From: Paenibacillus sp. SY21-1
GTDB lineage: Bacteria; Bacillota; Bacilli; Paenibacillales; Paenibacillaceae
Assembly (NCBI RefSeq): GCF_005222705.1
Contig: NZ_STGF01000030.1
Location: 1-64,000, forward strand
DNA length: 64,000 nucleotides
Direction of reading: 5' to 3'
Within the stretch, counting starts at the first letter, position 1, and each line of letters opens with the position of its first letter. Under the pieces are notes generated by a model. The model searched no databases, was not told where the DNA came from, and worked only from the letters and a program-made list of their open reading frames with translations. A program made the translations under genes and the position numbers. Of the stretch, positions 33,704 through 42,610 are shown in pieces.

Positions 33704-34786
33704 TTATTCCCGCAGCCTCCCCTTTGCGCGAATGGTCCGGCGGCGCTTCGCGCTCCCGAAGCCGACGCGCCCATTCCTTGTACCCGACAGCGAGCGTTTG
33801 CCCGTTCGGCGGCGCTTGACGTCTTTTCTCCGCTTGCCGCTCCTTGCCGTGCGCGTTCTTCTTGCCCGGCGGCGAAGACGAAGAGCCTGTGCTCGATTGA
33901 TGCGGCAAAGCTGCATCGCTTCTTCCCTGTAGGGCTGAAGCATTTCCTCGAACGGAAGCACTTCGTAGTAGAGACAGGAACGATTATGGGCCTGCAGCAA
34001 GTCGAGCCACGACAGCGCGCTGCTTGCCAGCTCAGGCGACGCGGCCAGACGATGCCTGCTCAGCAGCAGATGTACGAGAAACTGCTCCGGCGTCGGCTCG
34101 ATCCCGAACGCAACCATCTGCCGGTACAGTACCCGGTCCGCCGTTTCCTGATTTTCCGCTGCATATCTGCTCGTCACCTGCTCCTCATGCATGCGGTACA
34201 GCAGCAAAGGTTCATCAAGATTGGCCAAACGCATGAGCTGCGCCATTCTCGTCCAAAGCTCGTAATCCTCGGCATGTTTTGCAAAAGCGTCATACCAAAG
34301 GCCGTTTGCCAGCATAAGCTCTCTTCGGAACATGACGGTCGGATGATTGATGCAGCAGTTGAACAGCAGCTTGCATCTGATCTGCTCGGGCTCGGTCGGA
34401 TGGCTGAACCAGATGTCTGCGTTCATCAGCTTGAGCTGAGTGCCGCAAAGCCCGATATCCGCTCTTTGGTCTAGCAGCGCAACCTGCTTCTCCAGCCGCT
34501 CGGGCAGCGCTATGTCGTCGCTGTCCATCCTCGCGATATACTCTCCTTCGGCCAACGCGAGTCCCTTGTTCAACGCGGCCACCAGTCCCTCGTTCATTTC
34601 GCTGCGCACCAGTCGGATACGCGGGTCCTGAAACGCCTCAATGACAGAAGCGCTGGCGTCCGTAGATCCGTCATCGACGATCAGCAATTCGAAATCGCCA
34701 AACGTTTGATTTAAAATGCTGGACACCGCTTCGTACACATACAGCTCGTTATTGTATACCGGCATAAGCACCGTCACTTTTGGCAT
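33704..34786 (-). CDS. Glycosyltransferase family 2 with Arg-rich tail
   Basis: A 360-residue protein. The GT2 domain (about 1-230) shows VLMPVYNNE, IVDDGSTD and ARMDSDDIALPERL (metal-binding DSDD), followed by a helical region. The last about 75 residues are extremely basic (RLRRRARRTRTARSGKRRKD ... SAKRRRTIRAKGRLRE). The basic tail matches the theme of the operon. The domain itself is a standard inverting transferase for surface glycans. Confidence 0.85.
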   Translation of the reverse strand: MPKVTVLMPVYNNELYVYEAVSSILNQTFGDFELLIVDDGSTDASASVIEAFQDPRIRLVRSEMNEGLVAALNKGLALAEGEYIARMDSDDIALPERLEKQVALLDQRADIGLCGTQLKLMNADIWFSHPTEPEQIRCKLLFNCCINHPTVMFRRELMLANGLWYDAFAKHAEDYELWTRMAQLMRLANLDEPLLLYRMHEEQVTSRYAAENQETADRVLYRQMVAFGIEPTPEQFLVHLLLSRHRLAASPELASSALSWLDLLQAHNRSCLYYEVLPFEEMLQPYREEAMQLCRINRAQALRLRRRARRTRTARSGKRRKDVKRRRTGKRSLSGTRNGRVGFGSAKRRRTIRAKGRLRE

Positions 34787-34867
34787 ATTCTCCAGCCCCT
34801 TTTGCGCAGATGGTGCGGCAGAGCGGCTATTGCCACGCCCCTCATGCCGCGATGTCCGGGGCTTCGC

Positions 34868-35944
34868 TCAAGTGCGCAGCACGTCGTAGCCGCCCCATTT
34901 ATTTTTGTCGCGCAGCATCATTCTGATTGGAAAAGGCAGCGTCCAGCCATCCGGGTAGCCATACGAAGGATCAAGTATCCTTGCCGGCTTGTCGAGCATA
35001 TAGCGGTTGAAATACGATTCGTCGAACCACAGGGCTGAAATCCCTCTGGCCACATCCTGATTAATAATGGAGGCAAGCTCGTTGCTCATTTGCAGGAACA
35101 TCTCGGTTCTGCCGCCGATCAGCGCCCCGGCAAAATAGTAGCTCCCCGCTCCTAACGGAATATTCGCTGCACTGTCCGGATTGCGGTCGTACGGGTACGT
35201 TTCCGGCGGAGCGTTATAGAAGCCGTAATGGTTCAGCGCCACGATTCCCTCATGAATCGGCAGCATTTCCTCGCCCACAGGCGCATCAAACCGCATATTG
35301 GAGTTGAAGAAATACACAAAATCGGTTTCCTGCCGCAGCGTTTCCTGAATGCTTAGAAACATGGAGAAGCGCATCAGGGAATTGCCCGGCCAGCCAAGAT
35401 TGCCCTGATAGATCCGGTTAACGTTAGGCTGCTCCTCGCCAAGAATGACCGGCGAATCGGTGAACACGTAGTAGGTTTTCGGATGCCCCGGCAAAAAGTT
35501 CATTTCCGCGCTCTGATAAAACTCATCCCAAAACACATTGTATTTGCCTGTGCAAATATAGACGACTCCGATACGCGCTCCCGCCACTAAAGCGAGATCC
35601 TCGGCCGTATGCGGGGGAGCAGTGGATACGGGCATGCCGGTGTAGGCGTTCAGCATAACCGGCTCCGCCGCTCCGCCGTTATGACGGGCATAGGCCTCCT
35701 GCAGCGCGTCCTCGTAGCCTCGGGCATGCCCCTCGGCATAGCCTTGCTCATATCCGGCGCGGTAGCTCCCTCTCAGCCTGGTTGACGCCTGGCCGCGCCT
35801 GCGCAAGGCGCTCCTGCCCAGCCGCCGCTTACGCCGGGGAATAAGCCTTTTGGCTCCCGAGGCTTTTTTCTTCGACGTTTTTCGTGTCGCTTTGGAAGCG
35901 GTGCGTCCGCTTCGAGCCGAGACCGGCTTTTTTTTACGCAGCAT
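34868..35944 (-). CDS. Glycosyltransferase family 6-like, with basic and Gly-Tyr N-terminal segment
   Basis: A 358-residue protein. Residues 1-60 are Lys/Arg-rich (MLRKKKPVSARSGRTASK...), and 60-85 carry the motif GYEQGYAEGHARGYED. The remainder matches GT6 (the fold of the mammalian ABO/alpha-Gal transferases): FWDEFYQSAEMNFLPGH, YVFTD, FFNSN at the position of the usual DXD (bacterial GT6 enzymes often have NxN), FAGALIGGRTEMFL and WFDESYFNRY. Bacterial GT6 proteins are known but not common in Firmicutes. It probably adds a terminal Gal/GalNAc-type sugar. Confidence 0.75.
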   Translation of the reverse strand: MLRKKKPVSARSGRTASKATRKTSKKKASGAKRLIPRRKRRLGRSALRRRGQASTRLRGSYRAGYEQGYAEGHARGYEDALQEAYARHNGGAAEPVMLNAYTGMPVSTAPPHTAEDLALVAGARIGVVYICTGKYNVFWDEFYQSAEMNFLPGHPKTYYVFTDSPVILGEEQPNVNRIYQGNLGWPGNSLMRFSMFLSIQETLRQETDFVYFFNSNMRFDAPVGEEMLPIHEGIVALNHYGFYNAPPETYPYDRNPDSAANIPLGAGSYYFAGALIGGRTEMFLQMSNELASIINQDVARGISALWFDESYFNRYMLDKPARILDPSYGYPDGWTLPFPIRMMLRDKNKWGGYDVLRT

Positions 35945-35970
35945 ATGGGGCTATCTCCTTTATTCAATAG

Positions 35971-37317
35971 TTAAATGTTGCTCGCCTTTAACGTAATCGG
36001 GGCCATAATCACGAGCCCCTGGCCGGATATCGCCGCTTCTTCATCGCTTATTGGCGCAATGCTCCGGTCATCCAGGCCCCAGTCCCGCAGCGCCTGCTCG
36101 GACAGAAGGCGGCGCAGGCGCCCGACCGCGAGTTGAAAGCAATCTCCGCTTCCGCTTCGAACAATGGCGCCATCCGTGCGGCCCCATCCGTTTGAAGCCC
36201 GCTGCAGCTTGCCAAGCACCGTATCGAGCGGCAGCTCCGGTCCCAACGGCCACGCCCATATATCCGGCTGCGTCAAACGAACGGTGCGCAAGGAATGGCC
36301 CCCGGCTGACAGAATACGATGCCTGCAGCCGTTCTCGATCCAGTACAGGCTCCCATTCAGCGCTTCCACGACCACATGCGAAGGATAGTAGTCGACCATT
36401 CGCAATTCCGAGGCCGAGCGGCCCGGCTGAAGCAGCTCCTCCATTCTCCCAAGCTGCTGCCAATCCCCCCATTTTTGCCGAAAAAAGATTTGATTGAGTA
36501 CGGATGCGTCCTTGAAGGAGCGCATTGTAACGCTGCCGTAATGATGGATAAACGTATCCTCGGCAATGACCAGCTCCAGGCCAAGCAGCCGCACGCGAAG
36601 ATAAAAATCCACGTCCTCGCACGTGCCAAAGCTGTAGCCCTCATCCATATAGCCCACGCGCAGCAGCACGTCTCGCCTAAGCGCAAGGCAAAAGCCCATA
36701 ATATCCTGAGCTTTGCGCCAGCTCGCGGGATCGGACTGATTATGCCTTGCCGCGAAGGCTTGCATCTCCTTCATGTCGCGGTAGCCTACGTTAATCCGCT
36801 GATTGTTGGACAAATAGTTGGTAACAGGACCAACAAGGCCGATAGTGGGGCTGCTGTAAAGACAGGCAAGCAGATTGCCTAGCCAATGGCGGGTCAGCAG
36901 CGTATCGTTGTTCAGAATGACGATAGACGTCCCCTTTGCCATCAGCAGCCCTTGATTGACTCCGCCTGCAAAGCCCAAATTGTTCTCGAACCGCTTATAA
37001 CGAAGCCTTAGCCGGCCCCCCAGCCGTTTCAAATAAGCTTCCGTGCCGTCCGTGGAGCCGTTGTCGATGACGATTACTTCGTAAGGCCGATCGGTATAAG
37101 CAATCAGGCTCGATATGCAGCCCTTTAAATAGGACAAATTGTTGTAGGTCGGGATGATGATGCTCGTGCCGTCAAAAAGCGAGGCATAATCCGTTTCCGG
37201 GTCGTTCCGCCCCTGCTCGTAGCCGGCGGGAAAACCCTCGGCATAGCCCTTCCGGTAAGCTCTGCCGCCAGCAGCTGTGCGCCGCCTGCGGACCATAGGC
37301 CTTAATCGGCGTTTCAT
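35971..37317 (-). CDS. Glycosyltransferase family 2 with Gly-Tyr N-segment and C-terminal YWIENG module
   Basis: A 448-residue protein. Residues 1-40: basic, then YRKGYAEGFPAGYEQGRNDP. The GT2 domain (about 45-290) has IIIPTYNNLSYLKGC, VIDNGSTDG and ILNNDTLL at the metal site. A C-terminal module (about 305-445) contains LNGSLYWIENGCRHRI and then WAWPLGPELPLD, shared with the protein at 48822-50204. Similar domain order occurs in CgeD-like spore transferases, though the similarity is only by eye. Part of the six-gene operon. Confidence 0.82.
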   Translation of the reverse strand: MKRRLRPMVRRRRTAAGGRAYRKGYAEGFPAGYEQGRNDPETDYASLFDGTSIIIPTYNNLSYLKGCISSLIAYTDRPYEVIVIDNGSTDGTEAYLKRLGGRLRLRYKRFENNLGFAGGVNQGLLMAKGTSIVILNNDTLLTRHWLGNLLACLYSSPTIGLVGPVTNYLSNNQRINVGYRDMKEMQAFAARHNQSDPASWRKAQDIMGFCLALRRDVLLRVGYMDEGYSFGTCEDVDFYLRVRLLGLELVIAEDTFIHHYGSVTMRSFKDASVLNQIFFRQKWGDWQQLGRMEELLQPGRSASELRMVDYYPSHVVVEALNGSLYWIENGCRHRILSAGGHSLRTVRLTQPDIWAWPLGPELPLDTVLGKLQRASNGWGRTDGAIVRSGSGDCFQLAVGRLRRLLSEQALRDWGLDDRSIAPISDEEAAISGQGLVIMAPITLKASNI

Positions 37318-37346
37318 CGGTCGCTGTCCTCCTCTGCCGGCAGGCC

Positions 37347-38516
37347 TTACGGGAACAGGATGGATAGCAGCGTACGGATGCGGTTGTCATACGTATGCCG
37401 CTCCAGCGTATGCCTGAAGCCCGCAGTTGCCAGCTCTCTTCGTTTCTTTTCATCCGCTAAATAATACGCTGCCTTCTGCAGAAGCTCGGCCGGACTCGTA
37501 TACGTGTCCAGATGGACGCCCGGCGTGTAGTGATCGATTAAATCATGGCGGATATCGGTAAGCTGAAGCGCTCCGCACGCCGCGATTTCGTAGGTACGCG
37601 GATTGATGGACAAGCCTGGCAGATTGCGGCTGTTGCGATTGTGCAGACGATCCTCGTGAGACCTGTGGATGTTGATGACGATTTTCGCTCCGTTGTAGTA
37701 GGAAGCCGCCTCGGCAGCGCTGATCCAGGCGAGCCTGATTCCGCCCTTCAATCGGCTGTAACGCTTCAGCCTTCTCCACAGCAGTCCGACGATCCGCGTA
37801 TCCCGCGCCGCCAGGAACGGGGCAAGCTGGTCAATTAGCCGCACCCGGTTCGGAAACCCGTTGCCAATAAAGCAGATGTCGGACTGGTACATGGGCGGCA
37901 CATATTTAGGCATGTAGACGGCAGGGCTTACGCCAAGCGGCAAATAAAATACGTTGCAGCCCAGGCTTTGATAGATCGGGATAGCCGACAGCTCATGCGT
38001 AAAAATATATTCGTAGGCCGGAGCCAGCCGAAGCGTCACATCGGTCACATAGGGCTCGTCGACGAGCCATATCGCCGTTTTGATGCCGAGCGCGCGCACG
38101 GCCCTTACCTGAGCCTCGGCAACGAGCGTCCCATGCATAACGAGCATAAGATCGGGACGGAAGGCAGCCGCCAGCTCGGCAAGCTGCTGCAGCGGTCCAG
38201 CCTCCGTGACCTCCATCGTCTGGGCGCGCAGCGCGCCGAGCACAGCGGCGTCCAAATCGGGAAACGGCCCCTTTAATCCGGCTTTCACATATAAAACTCG
38301 CAAGGAACGCGGCGACGTTAGAGGCTGCTCAGCCTGCTTCCCCCACGCATGCAAGCTCCCTACCCGATAGCCCTGCTCCAGCCCCGCCGTGTGCCCGCTC
38401 TCCCAGCCGCCCGAAGCTGCGCGCACGGAGCCCGCTGCCGACGCACCGCCCTGACGCGGAGCTGTCGCCCTGATACGATAAGCGCGCTTGCCTCTCCACT
38501 TCGCCGGCTTCTTCAT
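37347..38516 (-). CDS. CgeB-like spore maturation glycosyltransferase
   Basis: A 389-residue protein with a basic N-terminus and a degenerate Gly-Tyr motif (GHTAGLEQGYRVGS, about 45-58). The rest follows the CgeB layout: RPDLMLVMHG and KTAIWLVDEPY of the N-terminal domain, the FTHELSAIPIYQSLG block, LPLGVSPAVYMP and a C-terminal Glyco_trans_1_2-type half with IHRSHED, NPRTYEIAACGALQLTD. In B. subtilis the cge genes are controlled by sigma-K and GerE and alter the spore surface, which agrees with this location near gerE. It overlaps the gene upstream by 4 bases. Confidence 0.82.
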   Translation of the reverse strand: MKKPAKWRGKRAYRIRATAPRQGGASAAGSVRAASGGWESGHTAGLEQGYRVGSLHAWGKQAEQPLTSPRSLRVLYVKAGLKGPFPDLDAAVLGALRAQTMEVTEAGPLQQLAELAAAFRPDLMLVMHGTLVAEAQVRAVRALGIKTAIWLVDEPYVTDVTLRLAPAYEYIFTHELSAIPIYQSLGCNVFYLPLGVSPAVYMPKYVPPMYQSDICFIGNGFPNRVRLIDQLAPFLAARDTRIVGLLWRRLKRYSRLKGGIRLAWISAAEAASYYNGAKIVINIHRSHEDRLHNRNSRNLPGLSINPRTYEIAACGALQLTDIRHDLIDHYTPGVHLDTYTSPAELLQKAAYYLADEKKRRELATAGFRHTLERHTYDNRIRTLLSILFP

Positions 38517-39691
38517 ATGCCTCCGCCTCCTCTCAATGCCGTCTCCAGCAGATCGATGCTTCTATCCCAGCTCCAGTTCAAATACGTGGCCTGCCCGCCC
38601 GCCTTCAACAGCTCGCGCTGTGCGGGGTCGGCGATCAGGCTCGCGACGGCAGCGGCAGCCGAGCGGGCGTCATTCGGTACAATGAGCGAATTGTAGCCAT
38701 GCACCAAATATTCATCCGTTCCTGTCACATCCGCGACGACCGGCACTCCGCCGCAAGCCATCATCTCCAGCGGAGGATAGAGGAAGCTTTCGACCTTGCT
38801 CATTTTCAGCAAAATATCGCAGCTTGAATAAATATGCTTCATCTGTTCATACGGCACCCGCTCAAAAAAACGGTCGCAGCGCCAAGAAGGATGGGGACTT
38901 CCTGCCGAGCTGACGCACCAAATTTCGCAGTCAAGCTGCTGAACCGCAGCGAACGCCTCGCTCATCCCCTTGTTCGGGACAGCAATCGGCCCCTCCAGCA
39001 GCACTCGTACTCTGCCGCCTCGCGGGGCGAGCGGCTCAGCCTCGTGCATCAGCGTCAAATCCAATCCGTTTGGAATGTAGACGGACTTCCTGTGGAATGT
39101 CTGCTGCAGCCAACGCTGCAGCCAGCCCGCCATTGTGAGAAACGCAAAGTCTTGTGACTTATACGTTGCCCACGCCATGCGGGAAAGTCTCGAGCCCGGT
39201 TTATAGAAGCGCGATTCGTCGGATTGAATGAAATAAAAGCGATGATGCGCGGGAATGCGTCTGGCAGTGTGCGTGGTTGACCAGAAGGTGGCGATAACGA
39301 CATCGCGATCCTGCGCTGCATTCGCTTCTGTGACAATCGGCACCTCGTTTGGATGCCAATCCACAACTGTATGGCCGTCTTGCGATACCAGCTGCACATC
39401 GTAGCCCCGCTGCTGAAGCCGGTTGGCATGCTGCAGCACGACGGCAACGCCTCCCGATATGGAGCAGCCGGGTATGACGTAGGCGACCCTCGGCTTGGCG
39501 ATATGCTGCGAGATCGCCACCCAGCGTCCGCTCCGATAGCCATCGCGCCAGCCGGCCTGATAGCCGGCCTCGCGTCCCGGCCCTGGAGAGCCTGCGGAGC
39601 CTCTCCGCCGCAGACCTGCCGTTCTTTTGAGCTTGCGCCTCCTTGCCGCGGACATGATCCGCCGGACCTTTGGCTTGTCAGGTTTCATCAT
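38513..39691 (-). CDS. Glycosyltransferase family 4 with basic and Gly-Tyr N-segment
   Basis: First gene of the six-glycosyltransferase operon (39691 to 32089). The 392-residue protein has a basic N-terminus (RRIMSAARRRKLKRTAGLRRRG), a GREAGYQAGWRDGYRSGR motif (about 37-54), and then a GT-B fold: VIPGCSISGGVAVVLQHANRL, IPNGLDLTLMHE, and KVESFLYPPLEMMACGGVPVVADVTGTDE (retaining-type E-x7-E region). Ribosome site GAAAGGAA before ATG 39691. It likely builds a spore or cell surface oligosaccharide. Confidence 0.82.
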   Translation of the reverse strand: MMKPDKPKVRRIMSAARRRKLKRTAGLRRRGSAGSPGPGREAGYQAGWRDGYRSGRWVAISQHIAKPRVAYVIPGCSISGGVAVVLQHANRLQQRGYDVQLVSQDGHTVVDWHPNEVPIVTEANAAQDRDVVIATFWSTTHTARRIPAHHRFYFIQSDESRFYKPGSRLSRMAWATYKSQDFAFLTMAGWLQRWLQQTFHRKSVYIPNGLDLTLMHEAEPLAPRGGRVRVLLEGPIAVPNKGMSEAFAAVQQLDCEIWCVSSAGSPHPSWRCDRFFERVPYEQMKHIYSSCDILLKMSKVESFLYPPLEMMACGGVPVVADVTGTDEYLVHGYNSLIVPNDARSAAAAVASLIADPAQRELLKAGGQATYLNWSWDRSIDLLETALRGGGGI

Positions 39692-40071
39692 CCCGTTCCT
39701 TTCTGTTCGCCTATGCGCCGTACCTCTTCGCCTACTCTTCTATTCCGCAGCCGGCATGACGCTATGAACGAAATTACGATAATAGATTTGCAAGCGCCGC
39801 CGCCCTGCAGCGGTTTAATCGGCTTTAGCCTTCCTGGAATCAAATCGTAACGCTCTATCCCATAGTATGTTCGCTCATCTGTCCCGCCACGGCATCTGTT
39901 ACTACAGGTGTGATGTCTTGGTATATTCGTCCAGACGCCATAGAGGGAAGCAGGGCTTCTATGAAACTATCAATCCAAGCTTAGGCCATTCGTTTTACAG
40001 CTATGTATGCGCGCAAACAAACAAATGGCTGTTCATCCGCCTTGTGCTTGCGCCGGTGAGCAGCCAGTCGA
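39692..40071. other. Intergenic region upstream of the glycosyltransferase operon
   Basis: About 380 bases with no convincing gene. It should hold the promoter of the six-gene operon. The best sigma-K-like candidate on the minus strand is CATACTATG (39858-39866), one mismatch from CATAnnnTA, without a clear -35. No long hairpin or repeat seen. Confidence 0.4.
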
Positions 40072-41052
40072 TTATTTTATTCGTATTCCCTCAAGCGCTT
40101 TCTCCCGCCAGGCCGTATTGGCCTGATACCATTCCAGCGTCCGCCTTATTCCCTCGTCAAACGTTACGTCCGGCTTCCAGCCCAGCTCCCGCTGCAGCTT
40201 GCGTGAATCAATCGCGTAACGCCGGTCGTGACCGGGGCGATCCTGAACGTACCGAATCAACGACTCCGGCTTTCCCAGCTCGGCCAAAATCCGTTTAATC
40301 AGCTCGACATTCGACAGCTCGTTGTCGCCGCCAACATTGTACACCTCGCCGGGAACGCCCTGATGCAGCACCAAATCGACTGCCGCGCAGTGATCGTCAA
40401 CATACAGCCAGTCTCTTACATTCAGTCCGTCACCGTACAGCGGTATCGGCTTATTCTCCAGCGCCTGCATCAGAACAAGCGGAATAAGCTTCTCGGGAAA
40501 CTGGCGCGGTCCGTAGTTGTTGGAGCAGCGGGTGGTCACGACCGGAAGGCCGTACGTCCGGCCATACGCTCTGACCAGCATATCCGCGCCCGCCTTGCTT
40601 GCCGCGTACGGGCTGTTCGGCGCAAGCGGCGTCCGTTCCGTAAATCGTCCCGCGGCCCCCAGCGATCCGTACACTTCATCGGTCGAAATATAAACAAACC
40701 GTTTCACGCCATGCGTACGCGCCGCATCAAGCAACGTCTGCGTGCCAAGCACATTCGTTCGCAGAAATACGCCTGGATTGGCTATGCTGCGGTCCACATG
40801 CGATTCAGCGGCAAAATGAACGACCGCATCCACGCCCTCCGCCATCAGCTCGTTCAGCAGAGTGCTATCGCCTATATCGCCATGCACGAAATGATAAGCC
40901 GGAGCCGATGCGGCATCCTGCAAATTGTCCGGGTGGGCGGCGTAGGTCAGCGCATCCAAATTGTACAGCGTATAGTCCGGGTGCTTGAGCAGCATATGCC
41001 TGATGAAATTGCTTCCTATGAAGCCCATGCCACCAGTAACCAGCAGCCTCAT
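40072..41052 (-). CDS. rfbB: dTDP-glucose 4,6-dehydratase
   Basis: This 326-residue protein has the extended-SDR signature VTGGMGFIGSNFIRHML, HFAAESHVDRSI, the catalytic STDEVYG and YAASKAGADML (YxxxK), and TRCSNNYGPRQFPEKLIP, all diagnostic of RfbB/RmlB. It makes dTDP-4-keto-6-deoxyglucose. It follows rfbA in the same operon by 7 bases. rfbC and rfbD are not in the window, so the product is either dTDP-rhamnose with genes elsewhere, or another 6-deoxy sugar. Confidence 0.95.
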   Translation of the reverse strand: MRLLVTGGMGFIGSNFIRHMLLKHPDYTLYNLDALTYAAHPDNLQDAASAPAYHFVHGDIGDSTLLNELMAEGVDAVVHFAAESHVDRSIANPGVFLRTNVLGTQTLLDAARTHGVKRFVYISTDEVYGSLGAAGRFTERTPLAPNSPYAASKAGADMLVRAYGRTYGLPVVTTRCSNNYGPRQFPEKLIPLVLMQALENKPIPLYGDGLNVRDWLYVDDHCAAVDLVLHQGVPGEVYNVGGDNELSNVELIKRILAELGKPESLIRYVQDRPGHDRRYAIDSRKLQRELGWKPDVTFDEGIRRTLEWYQANTAWREKALEGIRIK

Positions 41053-41059
41053 CTTGTAT

Positions 41060-41776
41060 CTATTCTCCTTCCCGCAGGACGCGCCCCGCCTCCATCAGCG
41101 ATTCAAACGTCCCCGCATCCGTCCACCAGTCTTTCATCACACTGTAGGCGAGCAGGCCGTCTGCCGCATATCGGTTATTAATATCTGTAATCTCCAGCTC
41201 GCCTCTGGCCGACGGGGACAGCTTCGCAATATGCTCGAATACCTTGGTATCGTACATATAAATGCCGGTAACACAATAATTGGAGTGAGGTTCTGACGGC
41301 TTCTCTATTATGGAGACGATTCTGCCGTCGCTTATAACGGGCACGCCGTATCTGCGCGCATCCTCCACGGAAGTTAATACGACTCTTGCTCCTTCGGGCT
41401 GACGGCTAAAAGCCTCGACATAGGGCAGCAAGCTGTCGCTGAACAAGTTATCGCCCAGCAGCACGATAAATTTTTCTCCCGTCTCTATGAACCCCGAAGC
41501 GAGCGCAAGCGCCTCGGCAATGCCTCCGGCCTTTTCCTGCACCTTGTAAGTCAAGCGTACGCCAAGCTCGCTGCCGCCTCCCAAATAATCGATATACAAG
41601 CCTGCGGATTGCTTGCCGATTACGATCAGAATGTCTTCGATCCCCGCTTCTTTCAGGCGTCGAATGCCGTAATAGATCATCGGATATCCGCCAACGGGCA
41701 GCAAATGCTTGTTGACCACGTTCGTCAAGGGGCGAAGCCGCGTGCCCGTTCCGCCCGCAAGCAGCACTCCTTTCAT
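41060..41776 (-). CDS. rfbA: Glucose-1-phosphate thymidylyltransferase
   Basis: The start at ATG 41776 is set by AAGGAGC upstream and by the sequence MKGVLLAGGTGTRLRPLT, the nucleotide-binding loop of RmlA-type transferases. Other signature blocks are NKHLLPVGGYPMIYYGI, LLGDNLF and EKPSEPHSNYCVTGIYMYD. At 238 residues it is the short form, lacking the C-terminal extension of about 50 residues found in longer RmlA. It supplies dTDP-glucose to RfbB. Confidence 0.92.
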   Translation of the reverse strand: MKGVLLAGGTGTRLRPLTNVVNKHLLPVGGYPMIYYGIRRLKEAGIEDILIVIGKQSAGLYIDYLGGGSELGVRLTYKVQEKAGGIAEALALASGFIETGEKFIVLLGDNLFSDSLLPYVEAFSRQPEGARVVLTSVEDARRYGVPVISDGRIVSIIEKPSEPHSNYCVTGIYMYDTKVFEHIAKLSPSARGELEITDINNRYAADGLLAYSVMKDWWTDAGTFESLMEAGRVLREGE

Positions 41777-41890
41777 GGAATCAGCTCCTTCTCTGTCTAG
41801 GTGGGCGCAGGCCGCAGTAACCTGAGGCTCGCTCCGTTCCTCTGATTCTATACTATGAATTTGCACGCTCCGGCGGACCCTTGTAAATGA

Positions 41891-42610
41891 CTAATTTATC
41901 TTTCTAGTTACGAGTTTACGATAGTTTCGCGTACGCGCGACCGTCTTGGCCTGCAGCCAGCGAAAGGTACGCTTCGTCACCTTCCATGTATGCGTCCTCT
42001 GGTCAGCGCGGCGCAGCGCTGTAAAGTTATGCATGCTTGTCGATGCAATTCGATACCCGGACCTGGCGCAATCTCGCAAAAACCGCATATCCGAGCCTCT
42101 CGGAACACGAGAGAATTTCACCTTGGCAAATACCCGCTTCTGAAACATCAGCGTCGCGCCCGCCACTTGACGGGAGCTTGCCATTTTTCCTTTGACCAAC
42201 GCCTGATTCGCCAAAAAATATAAATAAAATTGTCGCTTGCCAACCACATCGGCATCGCTATGCTCGAATTCTCGCATGGCTTCTTGAACGTAGTAGGGAG
42301 AGTAGTAATCATCGTCGTCGAACTTCGCAATATACGCATGCTTGGCTTTGCTTACGCCGTAATTCAGACAGCGGCCAAGCGGCCAACTGGCAGGCGTCTG
42401 ATAGACAGATACGCCGGGCAGCGCCTGATCATAGTTCCGGTACGTCTTCTGCTTCATTTTTTTGCTGTTCAGCACGATAATCAATTGTTTAGGCGCCCAC
42501 TTCTGGCGTTTGTAATTAGCAAATATATTACGGATAAAATCAGGACGGTTCGTTACCGTAATGATCGTAACTCCCCAAGCTCCGTCCGCCTCCGACACCG
42601 GCACTGTCAT
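41891..42610 (-). CDS. Glycosyltransferase family 2 (CgeD/spore-type)
   Basis: A 239-residue GT-A protein: VTIITVTNRPDFIRNIFANY, LIIVLNSKK, and AKFDDDDYYSPYYVQEA supplying the DXD. It lacks long N-terminal basic sequence, but its last about 30 residues are basic (KVTKRTFRWLQAKTVARTRN). The start overlaps the stop of the nucleotide-sugar dehydrogenase by 4 bases (ATGA), so they are coupled. Its acceptor is unknown. Confidence 0.82.
   Translation of the reverse strand: MTVPVSEADGAWGVTIITVTNRPDFIRNIFANYKRQKWAPKQLIIVLNSKKMKQKTYRNYDQALPGVSVYQTPASWPLGRCLNYGVSKAKHAYIAKFDDDDYYSPYYVQEAMREFEHSDADVVGKRQFYLYFLANQALVKGKMASSRQVAGATLMFQKRVFAKVKFSRVPRGSDMRFLRDCARSGYRIASTSMHNFTALRRADQRTHTWKVTKRTFRWLQAKTVARTRNYRKLVTRKIN

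Noticed and set aside
40228..41181. 317-residue plus-strand frame opposite rfbB/rfbA
   Set aside because: Antisense of two confidently identified genes in GC-rich DNA, where long spurious frames are common.
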